This document shows, one piece after another, positions 42,232 to 50,700 of a stretch of 58,057 bases of DNA (position 1 is its first letter; each line of letters opens with the position of its first letter). The stretch is taken from NCBI GenBank assembly GCA_903916595.1, contig CAIWXI010000162.1, positions 1-58,057 of the forward strand. The letters are read 5' to 3'. The DNA is from an uncultured Bacteroidales bacterium. GTDB taxonomy: Bacteria > Bacteroidota > Bacteroidia > Bacteroidales > FEN-979. The notes under the pieces were generated by a model. It saw only the letters and a program-made list of their open reading frames with translations. It was not told the origin of the DNA and did not search any database. Position numbers and translations under genes: made by a program.

Positions 42232-42765
42232 TTATTTGAGTCCTTTCTTCTCATCATAGTGCTTATAACCGATCCGTTTGCGTGGTTTTGGTTCCGGCAG
42301 AATTAATTGTCGCAAGGTTGTGTAAACAAGCCTGAACTGCTCGTCATATTTTTCCTCCATTTTATTTATTTTATTCACCAGGTCTTTTTGTGAAGTGAGT
42401 AATTTTCGAATCTGGACAAATGTTCGCATGATAGCAATATTCACCTGAATCGCACGGTCACTATTCAAAACTCCCGAAAGCATTGCGACTCCTTGTTCAG
42501 TGAATGCAAAAGGAGTTGATCCTCCCAAATGCTTTTTAGAAGGGACAAAATCAAGAGATAAAACAAATTTGACTTCCTTTTCATTTAACACAAACATGAA
42601 ATCTTCGGGAAACCGTTGTGGATTTCTTTTAACAGCCTGTTTAAGATGACCTGTTTCAACACCATACAACGAAGCAAGATCAAAATCAAGAATAACATTT
42701 TGACCCCTTAAAAAGTAAATTCGGCTTGCAATGTTTTGCTCCTTAATCACATCAAATTGTCTCAT
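42232..42765 (-). CDS. ORF6N-domain DNA-binding protein
   Basis: A 177-residue protein. IASRIYFLRGQNVILDFDLA, SLYGVETGHLKQAVKRNPQR and FPEDFMFVLNEKE form the ORF6N (KilA-N-like) domain (about residues 5-100) known from phage antirepressor-like proteins and widespread on Bacteroidota chromosomes. A helical segment with coiled-coil character follows (LTSQKDLVNKINKMEEKYDE). The ATG at 42765 was preferred to the TTG at 42771. A perfect 21-bp palindrome lies 15 bp upstream and could be its autoregulatory operator. It sits between 24-bp inverted repeats. Confidence 0.83.
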   Translation of the reverse strand: MRQFDVIKEQNIASRIYFLRGQNVILDFDLASLYGVETGHLKQAVKRNPQRFPEDFMFVLNEKEVKFVLSLDFVPSKKHLGGSTPFAFTEQGVAMLSGVLNSDRAIQVNIAIMRTFVQIRKLLTSQKDLVNKINKMEEKYDEQFRLVYTTLRQLILPEPKPRKRIGYKHYDEKKGLK

Positions 42766-42771
42766 AATCAA

Positions 42772-43143
42772 GTGTGTAAGGTATCACAATTTGTGATACC
42801 ATCAATTTTTACTGAGGATTGCGAAAGCTTACATGTCATAACATTCATTAAATCAGCTTTTTGTATTCTGTGAATTATCGATAAATAATGCATGGCTTAT
42901 GTAAACTCTTACTCCTTAATCCCCCGACCCGCCAAAAGTGATACCCAAACCCGCATTTTTTTAAATCGCAAGGTGCCGCCGCTCCCTTTTCCGCAGTCAA
43001 TACAAGTATAATTTATTGGCAGGATAAGATGCGATTTTATTAATTTCAGCGTTAATTCTAAGATTAAATAACCCTCATTGTGCCAGGTTAAACCGGAGTC
43101 GGATCCAGGTTTTATGCTTGTTTAACTGCTCAGGAAGAAATCG
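42772..43143. other. Spacer between the ORF6N and DUF4403 genes
   Basis: It holds the palindrome at 42780-42800, the right inverted repeat (42979-43002) and, at 42914-42941, a motif also found at 44533-44552. No gene is recognised. Confidence 0.5.
42780..42800. promoter_or_regulatory. Perfect palindrome upstream of the ORF6N gene, probable operator
   Basis: Arms GGTATCACAA and TTGTGATACC flank a single T, 15 bp before the ATG. No T-run follows on either strand, which favours an operator over a terminator. Confidence 0.55.
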
Positions 43144-44220
43144 ATGTTGAATAGATTCTCATGGATATGGTTCTTGCAAGCCTTGCTGCTTCTGCTGGCA
43201 ACTTCGGCCTGCGGCACAATCAGGGTTGAGAAGCCGGCCGAGCGGTATGATGCGCCGGAATATCATCCGCAGTATTCGAATATCAATATTCCCCTGGAGG
43301 TGAATAAGGTGCAGTTGAAAAAGCTTATCAATAAAAGGCTTACGGGGCAGCTGTATGCCGATACGAGCTTCGGGGATAACGACAGGGATAACCTGATGCT
43401 GTTTGCTTCGAGGATGGACAGCATCGATGTGGGTTTCGAAAATAATTTCCTGACGTACCGCGTGCCTCTGAAGATCTACCTGAAGATGCGGATTGGTGCG
43501 GGGGTGCTTGGGCTGAATCTCTACGACATCAGGGATGCGGATGCGGCGGTGGCCCTGAAGTTCAAAACGAAGCTGAACATCAACAGGGATTGGAGCTTTT
43601 CCACCCTGACTCTGCCCGATGGCTATGACTGGATAAGCACGCCAACTGTTTCTTTCGCGGGCTTCAATCTGCCACTGCCGCTGATTTCCGACATTCTGCT
43701 TAAAGGCAGCCTGGGTGACGTTGCCAAAGGGATAGATAAGTCGCTGAAGTCGGCTGTGGATCTGCGGAAAATCGTGGGCGACGCCTGGACGGCCATGCAG
43801 AAACCTGTCCTGGTTTCGCCGGGGGATTCGCTCTGGCTTAAACTGAGCCCCGCCGAGCTGAGTTCGGTGCCTATACAGGGGAAGGACGGGAGCATGCTTT
43901 TTTCATTGGGGCTTAAGGCGCTGGTCGAGCTGTATTACGGGCGGCAACCTGCCTGTACCGTGAACCCCGGGCTTCCCCCGCTTAAAATCACATCGGCCCT
44001 CCCCGGGCAGTTCAACATCAACCTCTCCCTCGATATTCCTCTTCCTTATATCAATTCGCTCGTGCGGACGTCTATGCGTGGTTACACCTTGAGTTACGGG
44101 CGTTACAAGGTGATCGTGAAAGATATTACCATTTATGGGCAAGGGGATAACCTCATCGTGGAGCTTCCGAGGCCGATTTCGACCAGCCGGTATAAAGTAG
44201 AAAGCTGGATGTCGCTATGA
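43144..44220 (+). CDS. DUF4403-family lipoprotein, truncated at its C-terminus
   Basis: A 358-residue frame with a lipoprotein signal (hydrophobic to ATSAC). It then has YSNINIPLEVNKVQLKKLIN, FLTYRVPLKIYLKMR and TMRGYTL-like strands of the DUF4403 family (BPI-like lipid-binding tubular fold predicted). Members I know are about 100 residues longer. The last 15 or so residues (from Arg-Pro-Ile-Ser) are the antisense of the convergent HigA-type gene. The true homology therefore ends near 44172, and the gene appears cut by an insertion or deletion. Confidence 0.72.
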   Translation: MLNRFSWIWFLQALLLLLATSACGTIRVEKPAERYDAPEYHPQYSNINIPLEVNKVQLKKLINKRLTGQLYADTSFGDNDRDNLMLFASRMDSIDVGFENNFLTYRVPLKIYLKMRIGAGVLGLNLYDIRDADAAVALKFKTKLNINRDWSFSTLTLPDGYDWISTPTVSFAGFNLPLPLISDILLKGSLGDVAKGIDKSLKSAVDLRKIVGDAWTAMQKPVLVSPGDSLWLKLSPAELSSVPIQGKDGSMLFSLGLKALVELYYGRQPACTVNPGLPPLKITSALPGQFNINLSLDIPLPYINSLVRTSMRGYTLSYGRYKVIVKDITIYGQGDNLIVELPRPISTSRYKVESWMSL

Positions 44221-44444
44221 CCGTTCTCTATCCTTGAAATGAAACTCTTTTTCGTGCCCGTTTTATCAGCGAGCTGCTGCTGGGTCATTTTCGCAAGCCG
44301 TCTTTCTTCCTTTATAGTTTCGCCGATCACAAATGCTTTCGCCCTGATCTCAAATTCAATCCTTTTTAAACTGCCTACAGGTACGTATTCTTCGCCGAGA
44401 TATTCTTCAAAGGTTGTCAGGTCCTTATTAGTATTGGGTTTCAT
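44133..44444 (-). CDS. XRE/HigA-type antitoxin with altered C-terminus
   Basis: A 103-residue protein with a helix-turn-helix (MTQQQLADKTGTKKSFISRI, then ENGHSDIQLSTLYRLVEIGL). The N-terminal EYLGEEYVPVGSLKRIEFEI and AFVIGETIKEERRLA are typical of antitoxins of the HigBA type. After LVEIGLG the last dozen residues come from the antisense strand of the DUF4403 gene instead of the family's usual ending. Immediately upstream, a fragment of the toxin partner survives, with its TGA overlapping this ATG. DNA binding may be intact, but the module is probably non-functional. Confidence 0.75.
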   Translation of the reverse strand: MKPNTNKDLTTFEEYLGEEYVPVGSLKRIEFEIRAKAFVIGETIKEERRLAKMTQQQLADKTGTKKSFISRIENGHSDIQLSTLYRLVEIGLGSSTMRLSPCP

Positions 44445-44531
44445 CTTTTCGGTGTTTTTGATTCGAAATATTCCTTTTTGATCTTTAGTGCTTTTTCGAT
44501 TTCATTATGGGTGTTTTCTATGATTTCTTCT
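44441..44531 (-). pseudogene. Remnant of a HigB-type toxin gene (3' end only)
   Basis: Reading upstream of the antitoxin ATG gives EEEIIENTHNEIEKALKIKK, then EYFESKTPKR and stop, resembling the conserved C-terminus (KTP..EIEKA) of HigB/Gp49-family toxins. The TGA overlaps the antitoxin ATG as in intact operons. Upstream of about 44531 the frame has no toxin-like sequence, meets a stop within about 20 codons and runs into a motif shared with 42914-42941. The catalytic core is lost. Confidence 0.55.
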
Positions 44532-44532
44532 T

Positions 44533-44705
44533 CCTTAATCCGCCAAAAGTGAAAAAGTGATATGCTTTCCTTAAAAAAGCATCACAGTCTTTTGTAAATG
44601 AATAAATAAGTGCCAGCCTCCTGCTGTTAATTTCTGTGAATCAGCGAGATCTAAGACAATTCCCGCCCAATGTAATGGATGCTTCCAATGATCTTTCAGG
44701 AGGAT
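44533..44705. other. Spacer with decayed sequence upstream of the toxin remnant
   Basis: No intact gene. The motif at 44533-44552 (CCTTAATC directly followed by CGCCAAAAGTGA) matches one at 42914-42941. A short open stretch on the minus strand (NSRRLALIYSFTKDC) may be decayed coding sequence. Confidence 0.4.
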
Positions 44706-46415
44706 TCACACCTTCTCCAGCTCTTCAAGCAGAGCCCGGCGCTGGGGATACTTTTGCTGCAGCTGCTTCACAAACTCTTCGGCTTGCTTTACTGCACCAA
44801 TCTTTTTCATTCTTCGTATGCAACGTGCTGATTCCTGGTAATGGTTCCGGCCTGTGCCGCGGTCGAGGAGTTCCAGGATACCGTTTTGATATAATGCAGC
44901 AAGCTCTTCGGGATAACGTTTTGCCAGGTATGGTTCATACTCCCTTATCCCGGTAAGGGTGAGATGTTGGCTGATGGTTTCGAGTAGTTGCTTCCAGCGT
45001 TCTTCCTGTATGCAAAGCCAGGCGAGCATATGGGTGTCAATCCAGTTTCCTCTTTCTGAGATCTCTTTGATAAGCCCGTCAACAAATGCAGACCATTCGC
45101 CTTGATATACCTGCGATTTCAATATCTTGTAATACTGCTGGTGATCACGGTTGGGTTGACCGAGAAGATACCGTGAATGTGCAATAGCCGACTCCCGGTC
45201 TTTCTGTTTCAGTGCGATCTGCAGAAGGAAGTCTGCCCACCTGTCGGCCAGTCCGGGTTTGTCTTTCTTGTCCTGCAGTATCCCCTGCCTTGCGAGGTCC
45301 TTTGCTTTTTCGAGGTCTCCCGAATCCATAGCTTGTTTTATCGCCTGTTCGCGGATGGCCGGGTCTTTCAAATGCCTTGCCATATAGGCATCGGCTTCTT
45401 CATGTTGCCCGCTCTTCCGCAGGACAAGCAAAACCATCTCCCTGGCCCTGTCTGCTTCATATTCGGAATGTGGAACCGATTCGAGCAATTTCAGCAGTAG
45501 CTCTGCTTCCTGCTTCTCCTTGGCCACCTCAGTGGCCAGGCGCATCATATCGAGGTGCCAGTCCCATCCTTCGAAAAGCCTTTTCCGGAAGGCGGTTGTA
45601 ACATAATCGAACAGCCATTTACGCTGTTCTTCGGGAAGCTTTGACGCTGCAGCCTGCCATAGGTTCTCCATCGCTTCTTCAATACAGCTGCCTATGTCCC
45701 CATCGCTGTCATCGGCAAACTGAAGGGCTTTGACCATCTCCTCAAGTACTGCACAGGAGATCAGCATTGCTGTCTGGTAATTCTTCGTCCCCAGGTGTTT
45801 CTTTGCACTCAATAGCAATCCGTACACCGCCTTCCCCACCGATCCAGCCCTGTTCCATTCAATAAATCCGCCCCGGCCTTTGGCTGACTGAAGTATGGCT
45901 ATTACCTGCTGAGCGTAGACTGCTTTGGATTCTCCTTTGACGGTGGCAGTGAACTCCGCGAGGAACCTGCGGCGGAAGGCGGGATCGGCCATGCTCTGCT
46001 CCCGGATAAAACCTGCCATCGCTTCGACTGACAGCTTTGATAATATTTCATCGATCTGTCCTTTAACGGTTTTCGGGCCGGCTTTTTTTTCTGTCGGAGC
46101 TTTCGGTGCGGTTGAAGCCTTTCTGCCACGGACCTTGATCCCGATCGAATCCCCATGCAAGGCAAACAGCAGGGAAACAACATGTTTGCAAACAGGTCCC
46201 AGGTCATACGGACAGGTACAGGAATAGTCTGTAACAATTTCATTCTGGATTGTGACTGTCACCCGGTAAGGTTCCGATCCCTGGACTATGGCTTCATAAA
46301 GCCCCGGTGACAATTCTTCAGGCTCTTCCACAAGCCCTTTCCTGAAATAGTCCAGTCCCCGTTTGAGAATGGTCTCATCGATGATCTGCTCGAATTGATT
46401 TAAAGGAATGTTCAT
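44706..46415 (-). CDS. SWIM zinc-finger protein
   Basis: A 569-residue soluble protein. The SWIM motif C-x-C-x7-C-x-H is seen as CTCPYDLGPVCKH at about residues 85-97, after an N-terminal beta domain (RVTVTIQNEIVTDYS). The linker is basic, and the remaining 440 residues are helical, TPR-like repeats (for example AREMVLLVLRKSGQHEEADA and DSGDLEKAKDLARQGI). SWIM domains bind DNA or protein and occur with Swi2/Snf2 helicases; no helicase adjoins here. The exact function is unknown. Confidence 0.85.
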   Translation of the reverse strand: MNIPLNQFEQIIDETILKRGLDYFRKGLVEEPEELSPGLYEAIVQGSEPYRVTVTIQNEIVTDYSCTCPYDLGPVCKHVVSLLFALHGDSIGIKVRGRKASTAPKAPTEKKAGPKTVKGQIDEILSKLSVEAMAGFIREQSMADPAFRRRFLAEFTATVKGESKAVYAQQVIAILQSAKGRGGFIEWNRAGSVGKAVYGLLLSAKKHLGTKNYQTAMLISCAVLEEMVKALQFADDSDGDIGSCIEEAMENLWQAAASKLPEEQRKWLFDYVTTAFRKRLFEGWDWHLDMMRLATEVAKEKQEAELLLKLLESVPHSEYEADRAREMVLLVLRKSGQHEEADAYMARHLKDPAIREQAIKQAMDSGDLEKAKDLARQGILQDKKDKPGLADRWADFLLQIALKQKDRESAIAHSRYLLGQPNRDHQQYYKILKSQVYQGEWSAFVDGLIKEISERGNWIDTHMLAWLCIQEERWKQLLETISQHLTLTGIREYEPYLAKRYPEELAALYQNGILELLDRGTGRNHYQESARCIRRMKKIGAVKQAEEFVKQLQQKYPQRRALLEELEKV

Positions 46416-46439
46416 GTCCCTCCTTTGTCAAGGCGTATC

Positions 46440-47498
46440 CTACCTGGTTATTGTGAAAGTATCGAATATGCTGTAGGTCCCCAGGTTACCCTGATAACTG
46501 TTTACGGTGACGGTATTTCCGGAGATGTCTATCACGCTGAAGTAATAGGTTTTTGGATCATTATGCACGTTCCAGGCTGTTTTGACGGTTGGATCTACGT
46601 AGCCTCCTCCTCCTCCTGCTCCGCAGGTGCCATTGAGAAGCTGGACCACATTGTTCTTCCATGCGGGAGTTTGTGGTATGGTCTGGGGATTCGGGGGGAC
46701 GGTGCTGTCAACGGTCCTGCGGGAAAAAAGATGCGAATGCCCGCAGGCGTAAATGTCGAACCTTGTAGAGTCAAGAAAAGACCAGAGCCTTGTAAAAGAC
46801 TGGCTTACAGTAGAGGGCTCGGCTGAGTCGTCTGAGACATAGTAATAGGGTGTATGTATGAAAAGAAATTTATGGGTTGCCTTGGTCTGAGCTACCTGTG
46901 ATCTTAACCATGACATCTGGGGGCCTTCGATGTTGCCTCCCAGGCCTTCGGGGATGGAGTCATGCGTCAGGTAATAGGCATCCAGTACGGCGAAAAAGGA
47001 GTTGCCGCCGGGGGAGCTGAATGAATAGGCCAGGTGCTCGTAGCCTGCCGGACCGTTGGAGGGGTTTTCGGAGAACACAGACTGGAACTGTTGCTGGTTG
47101 CCGAGCTTGAACCCGGAATCAGAGTGCTGGTAATACAGCTCATGATTGCCGACGGCGGTGTACAGGGGGATTCCATTGCTGGTCAGTGGGGCGAACAGGT
47201 CTTTCCAGGCCTGGAAGGTGTATGAGGGTTTGATATAGCCCCGGTAGGACATATCGCCGCCGAATATCACAAACGACGGTTTGGGCGACAAAGTGCCGAT
47301 CTGGCTGATGATGGCGTTCAGCACCGGGGTGTTAACCGGACCCTTAAGTGAGTCTCCGCGGCTATCGGCCAGCCAAACGAAACGTAGTGTTTCACCCGTT
47401 GTATTCTGATCATCCGGACTGCTTTTCTTGCAGCCTCCCAGAATGGCAGCAAAAACGATCAGCAAGGTCATTGCCATGATAAAGAGTTGGTTTTTCAT
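46440..47498 (-). CDS. Calcineurin-like metallophosphoesterase lipoprotein
   Basis: An approximately 352-residue exported lipoprotein: signal MKNQLFIMAMTLLIVFAAIL followed by lipobox Gly-Gly-Cys. The phosphoesterase motifs are WLADSRGDS (replacing D-x-H), VIFGGDMSYRG (GDxx), AVGNHELYY (GNHE), FIHTPYY and ACGHSHLFSRR (GHxH). The fold resembles purple-acid-phosphatase-like and extracellular phosphatases. The GGGGG loop near residue 300 is unusual. The frame is open from 47531; the 47498 start gives a standard signal. A minus-strand -7 box lies at 47581-47588. Confidence 0.85.
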   Translation of the reverse strand: MKNQLFIMAMTLLIVFAAILGGCKKSSPDDQNTTGETLRFVWLADSRGDSLKGPVNTPVLNAIISQIGTLSPKPSFVIFGGDMSYRGYIKPSYTFQAWKDLFAPLTSNGIPLYTAVGNHELYYQHSDSGFKLGNQQQFQSVFSENPSNGPAGYEHLAYSFSSPGGNSFFAVLDAYYLTHDSIPEGLGGNIEGPQMSWLRSQVAQTKATHKFLFIHTPYYYVSDDSAEPSTVSQSFTRLWSFLDSTRFDIYACGHSHLFSRRTVDSTVPPNPQTIPQTPAWKNNVVQLLNGTCGAGGGGGYVDPTVKTAWNVHNDPKTYYFSVIDISGNTVTVNSYQGNLGTYSIFDTFTITR

Positions 47499-47580
47499 GA
47501 TCCGGAATGTAGTCTTTAATGCGTCAGACATAGCTTTTATCCTTTCTTCTTTAGAAATATTTTTCAGTTGGCATGCACCT

Positions 47581-47588
47581 CAAATATA
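47581..47588 (-). promoter_or_regulatory. Bacteroidota -7 box for the metallophosphoesterase gene
   Basis: The minus strand reads TATATTTG, a full match. Confidence 0.55.
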
Positions 47589-47732
47589 CGATGATTTTTT
47601 TGTAAAATCAAAGAAAATAAACTCATTGCCCCGATATGGACTCTTGTTCTGGCAGGAAAAACCTTCATGTTCTTCTCCGTATTTTTTTTCCATTGATCTC
47701 AACTCCCATAAATGTTTTTTCTGATTCTTGCG

Positions 47733-47740
47733 TATCTTTG
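47733..47740 (+). promoter_or_regulatory. Bacteroidota -7 box for the signalling operon
   Basis: TATCTTTG, a full match, 29 bp before the ATG at 47769. Confidence 0.6.
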
Positions 47741-47768
47741 ACACTCCTGAATCAAACAACAAACAAGT

Positions 47769-50700
47769 ATGAGTAAAAAGTCCTTCACGTTTCGTAACCT
47801 CCTGAACGGTCTCATTTCCTTTTTCTTTGTTTCCGTGATCATAGGGGTATTCCTTGCTGTGTCGTTCATCAATGACCAGAAACGTTCCTGCCAGAAACTT
47901 CTTGAGGTGGATATTGCCCAAGCCCAGTCGGCCCTGGAAATGATCGGCAACGTTGAGACACTGAAGGGCCTGGTCGGGGAGATCGGGTTAACGCCTTCGT
48001 CGGATGTCAAAAAGGAACTGAAAGATAAGTGCGACCGGCTTATCAACGACATGAGCGCCAGGATGGGCCTTCTTCAGAGGATCGACGACCCCGATGGGAA
48101 CAGGATGCTGAAGGAAGTAAGGAAGTCGCTTGACGTTTACAGCGCAGGCTTGAACAAGGCATTCGCTGAACATATGCAGCCCGCGACCGGCCATGCAGGG
48201 AAGGAAAACCGGGAATCCTACGGTCCAGCACCCTCAGACCAGGTCTTTTTGCAGTCACGGCAGCTGGAAGAGTCCATATCACAGTTCCTTGAATATAAGA
48301 GAAAGTCGATTTCGACCTCGGGCTCGGTCCTTGACTCTTCGATGAGCAGAATGCGCGGACTAGTCTTTGTTTTCGGGGTTTTCTTGTTCCTTTTCGCAGG
48401 CGTGGTCTATTTCTCTATCCTCCGGTTTGTATATAATCAGGTGGGAGGGGAGCCCGGACTGATACGCGATGTTACGCGGAAGATGACCGAAGGTGACCTG
48501 GAAATAGAATTTCCTGAAAATACCAAAGGGATCTATGAGGCGATGAAGAAACTCGTCGTGACCATGAAAGAGGTCGCACGTAATGCCGAAACGGTTGCAG
48601 GAGGAAATTTTACTATCATACCCACTCTTAGGTCCGAAAGGGACCAGCTGGGCCTTGCACTTCAGAAAATGTCGGGTTCGCTCAGCGATCTGCAGCAGGT
48701 GACCCAGGAGATCTCGAAGGGGAATTTCGACCTGAGGCTTACGGTCAAGGGGGAGAGCGACCTGGTTTCCATGTCAATCAACAGGATGAGTGAGAGCCTG
48801 ATGACCAGCAAGATTTTCAATGATGAGCAGAACTGGCTGAAGGACGGGCTAAACAGGCTTTCGGCTGAACTCACAGGAGACCAGAACCTAGAGACCCTGG
48901 CGGGACGTGCCATCAGTTTTATCAGCAGGTACGTCAGCGCCGGAAGGTCGGTGATCTATCTTTACAACGAGAACAAGCAAACCCTCCACCTGCTTGGATC
49001 CTATGCCTTCACTGAGAGGGAGACTCTTTCGAACTTCTACGAGTTGGGAAAGGGGGTGGTCGGACAGGTAGCCCTTGAGAAGAAACCTATCATCCTCAAG
49101 CCTGCACCCAGGGATGAAGCACCTATCACGACAGGAACGACGTCCGTTGCGCCCCTGTGTACCTATACATATCCTATCCTGTACGAAGAAACCCTTCTCG
49201 GCGTGATTGAACTTGCTTCAGCTTCGTCTTTCTCAAAAAACCAGGTCGAATTCCTCGAGGAGTCGAACCAAATCGTTGCATCAGGGATCTACACGGCCAT
49301 CCAGAGATCAAAGATCGGGGATCTCCTGGCCAGGGCTCAGGAAGCCCAGAGGGAGGCCGAAGACAAGACCCGGATGGTGCAGGAATCGAACACCCGGCTG
49401 GAAGAACAGCAGCAGCAGATCCAGCAGCAGTCGGAAGAGCTCCAGCAAACCAATTCACAGCTGGAAGAGCAGCAGCAACAGCTGCAGCAGCAGTCGGAGG
49501 AGCTCCAGCAGACCAACTCCCAGCTGGAAGAGCAGCAGCAGCAACTCATACAGCAAACCGAAGAGCTGCAGCAGGGAAATCAGCAGCTCAGGCAGGCCAA
49601 GGATGACCTGGACGTAAAGGCCCGCGACCTCGAACAGTCAAACCGCTACAAGAGCGATTTTCTGGCCAATATGTCGCATGAACTCCGTACTCCGTTAAAT
49701 TCCATCATCCTGCTTTCCAAGATGATGCAAAAGAACGAAAGGGGCAACCTCGACAAGGAGGATATCAAACGTTCGAAAGTCATCCACTCGGCGGGAGACG
49801 AACTGCTGAGGCTGATCAACGATATCCTGGATATTTCCAAGATCGAGGCAGGGAAAACGATCTTATCCATCTCCGAATTTTCGACCGAAGACCTGCTTAC
49901 CGAACTCATGCAATACTTCTCCTCCATGGCAAAAAACAAAGGCCTGACTTACATCATGGAGGATGCCCTGAAGAAAAGGATCACCAGTGACAAAGACAAG
50001 GTTGCACAGGTGTTGCGGAATTTCATATCAAACGCCCTTAAATTCACTAAAACAGGCGGAGTGACCATCTTAGTGGAAGAAAGCGGCGACCCGACAAAAC
50101 CCGTGAAAATCTGCGTCAGGGATACAGGAATAGGCATTGATACCGAAAAGCACAAGTTGATCTTCGAGGCATTCCAGCAGGTCGACAGCTCCATCTCCAG
50201 GGAATTCGGAGGCACAGGCCTCGGTCTGACTATCTCCCAGAAACTGGCCACCCTCCTGCACGGAGAGATACAGGTGAAAAGCGAGTTGGAAAAGGGAAGC
50301 GAATTCTCACTGTTGCTTCCGGTCGTGCTTGTTCCAGCCTCAGGCGAGCTGCATGAAATTGATGCAAACCCGAGGAGGATTGCAGCTGTCCACGATGGCG
50401 CATCCCCCGAACTCATCCCGCAGGCTCTTACGCTCAGCGACGACCGCAAAAAGATCGTACCTGGCGACAAGGTGATCCTCATTGTGGAAGATGACCCTTC
50501 ATTCTCGGATATCGTGGCCATGGTGGTGAATAAAATGAATATGAAAGTAATTCGTTCCGTGACTGCTGAAGAGGGAATACGGCTGGCCCAGCAGTATCCC
50601 ATCCACGGAATCATCCTGGACCTTGTGCTTCCCGACATGAACGGAGTGGATTTCATGAGAAGGCTGAAGAGCTTTAAAGAACTGAGACATATCCCGGTTC

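Larger units (their letters stand above)
42102..43002. repeat. 24-bp inverted repeats flanking the ORF6N gene region
   Basis: The sequence 42102-42125 and the reverse complement of 42979-43002 match at 22 of 24 positions. Both begin TATTGACTGCGGA and end GGGAGCGG. They enclose about 850 bp that contain only the ORF6N gene and its operator-like palindrome. No target-site duplication is evident. Confidence 0.7.

Noticed and set aside
41973-42257. 94-codon minus-strand frame covering the 37-residue protein and left inverted repeat.
   Set aside because: No recognisable domain or promoter, and it is antisense to a better-supported small gene.
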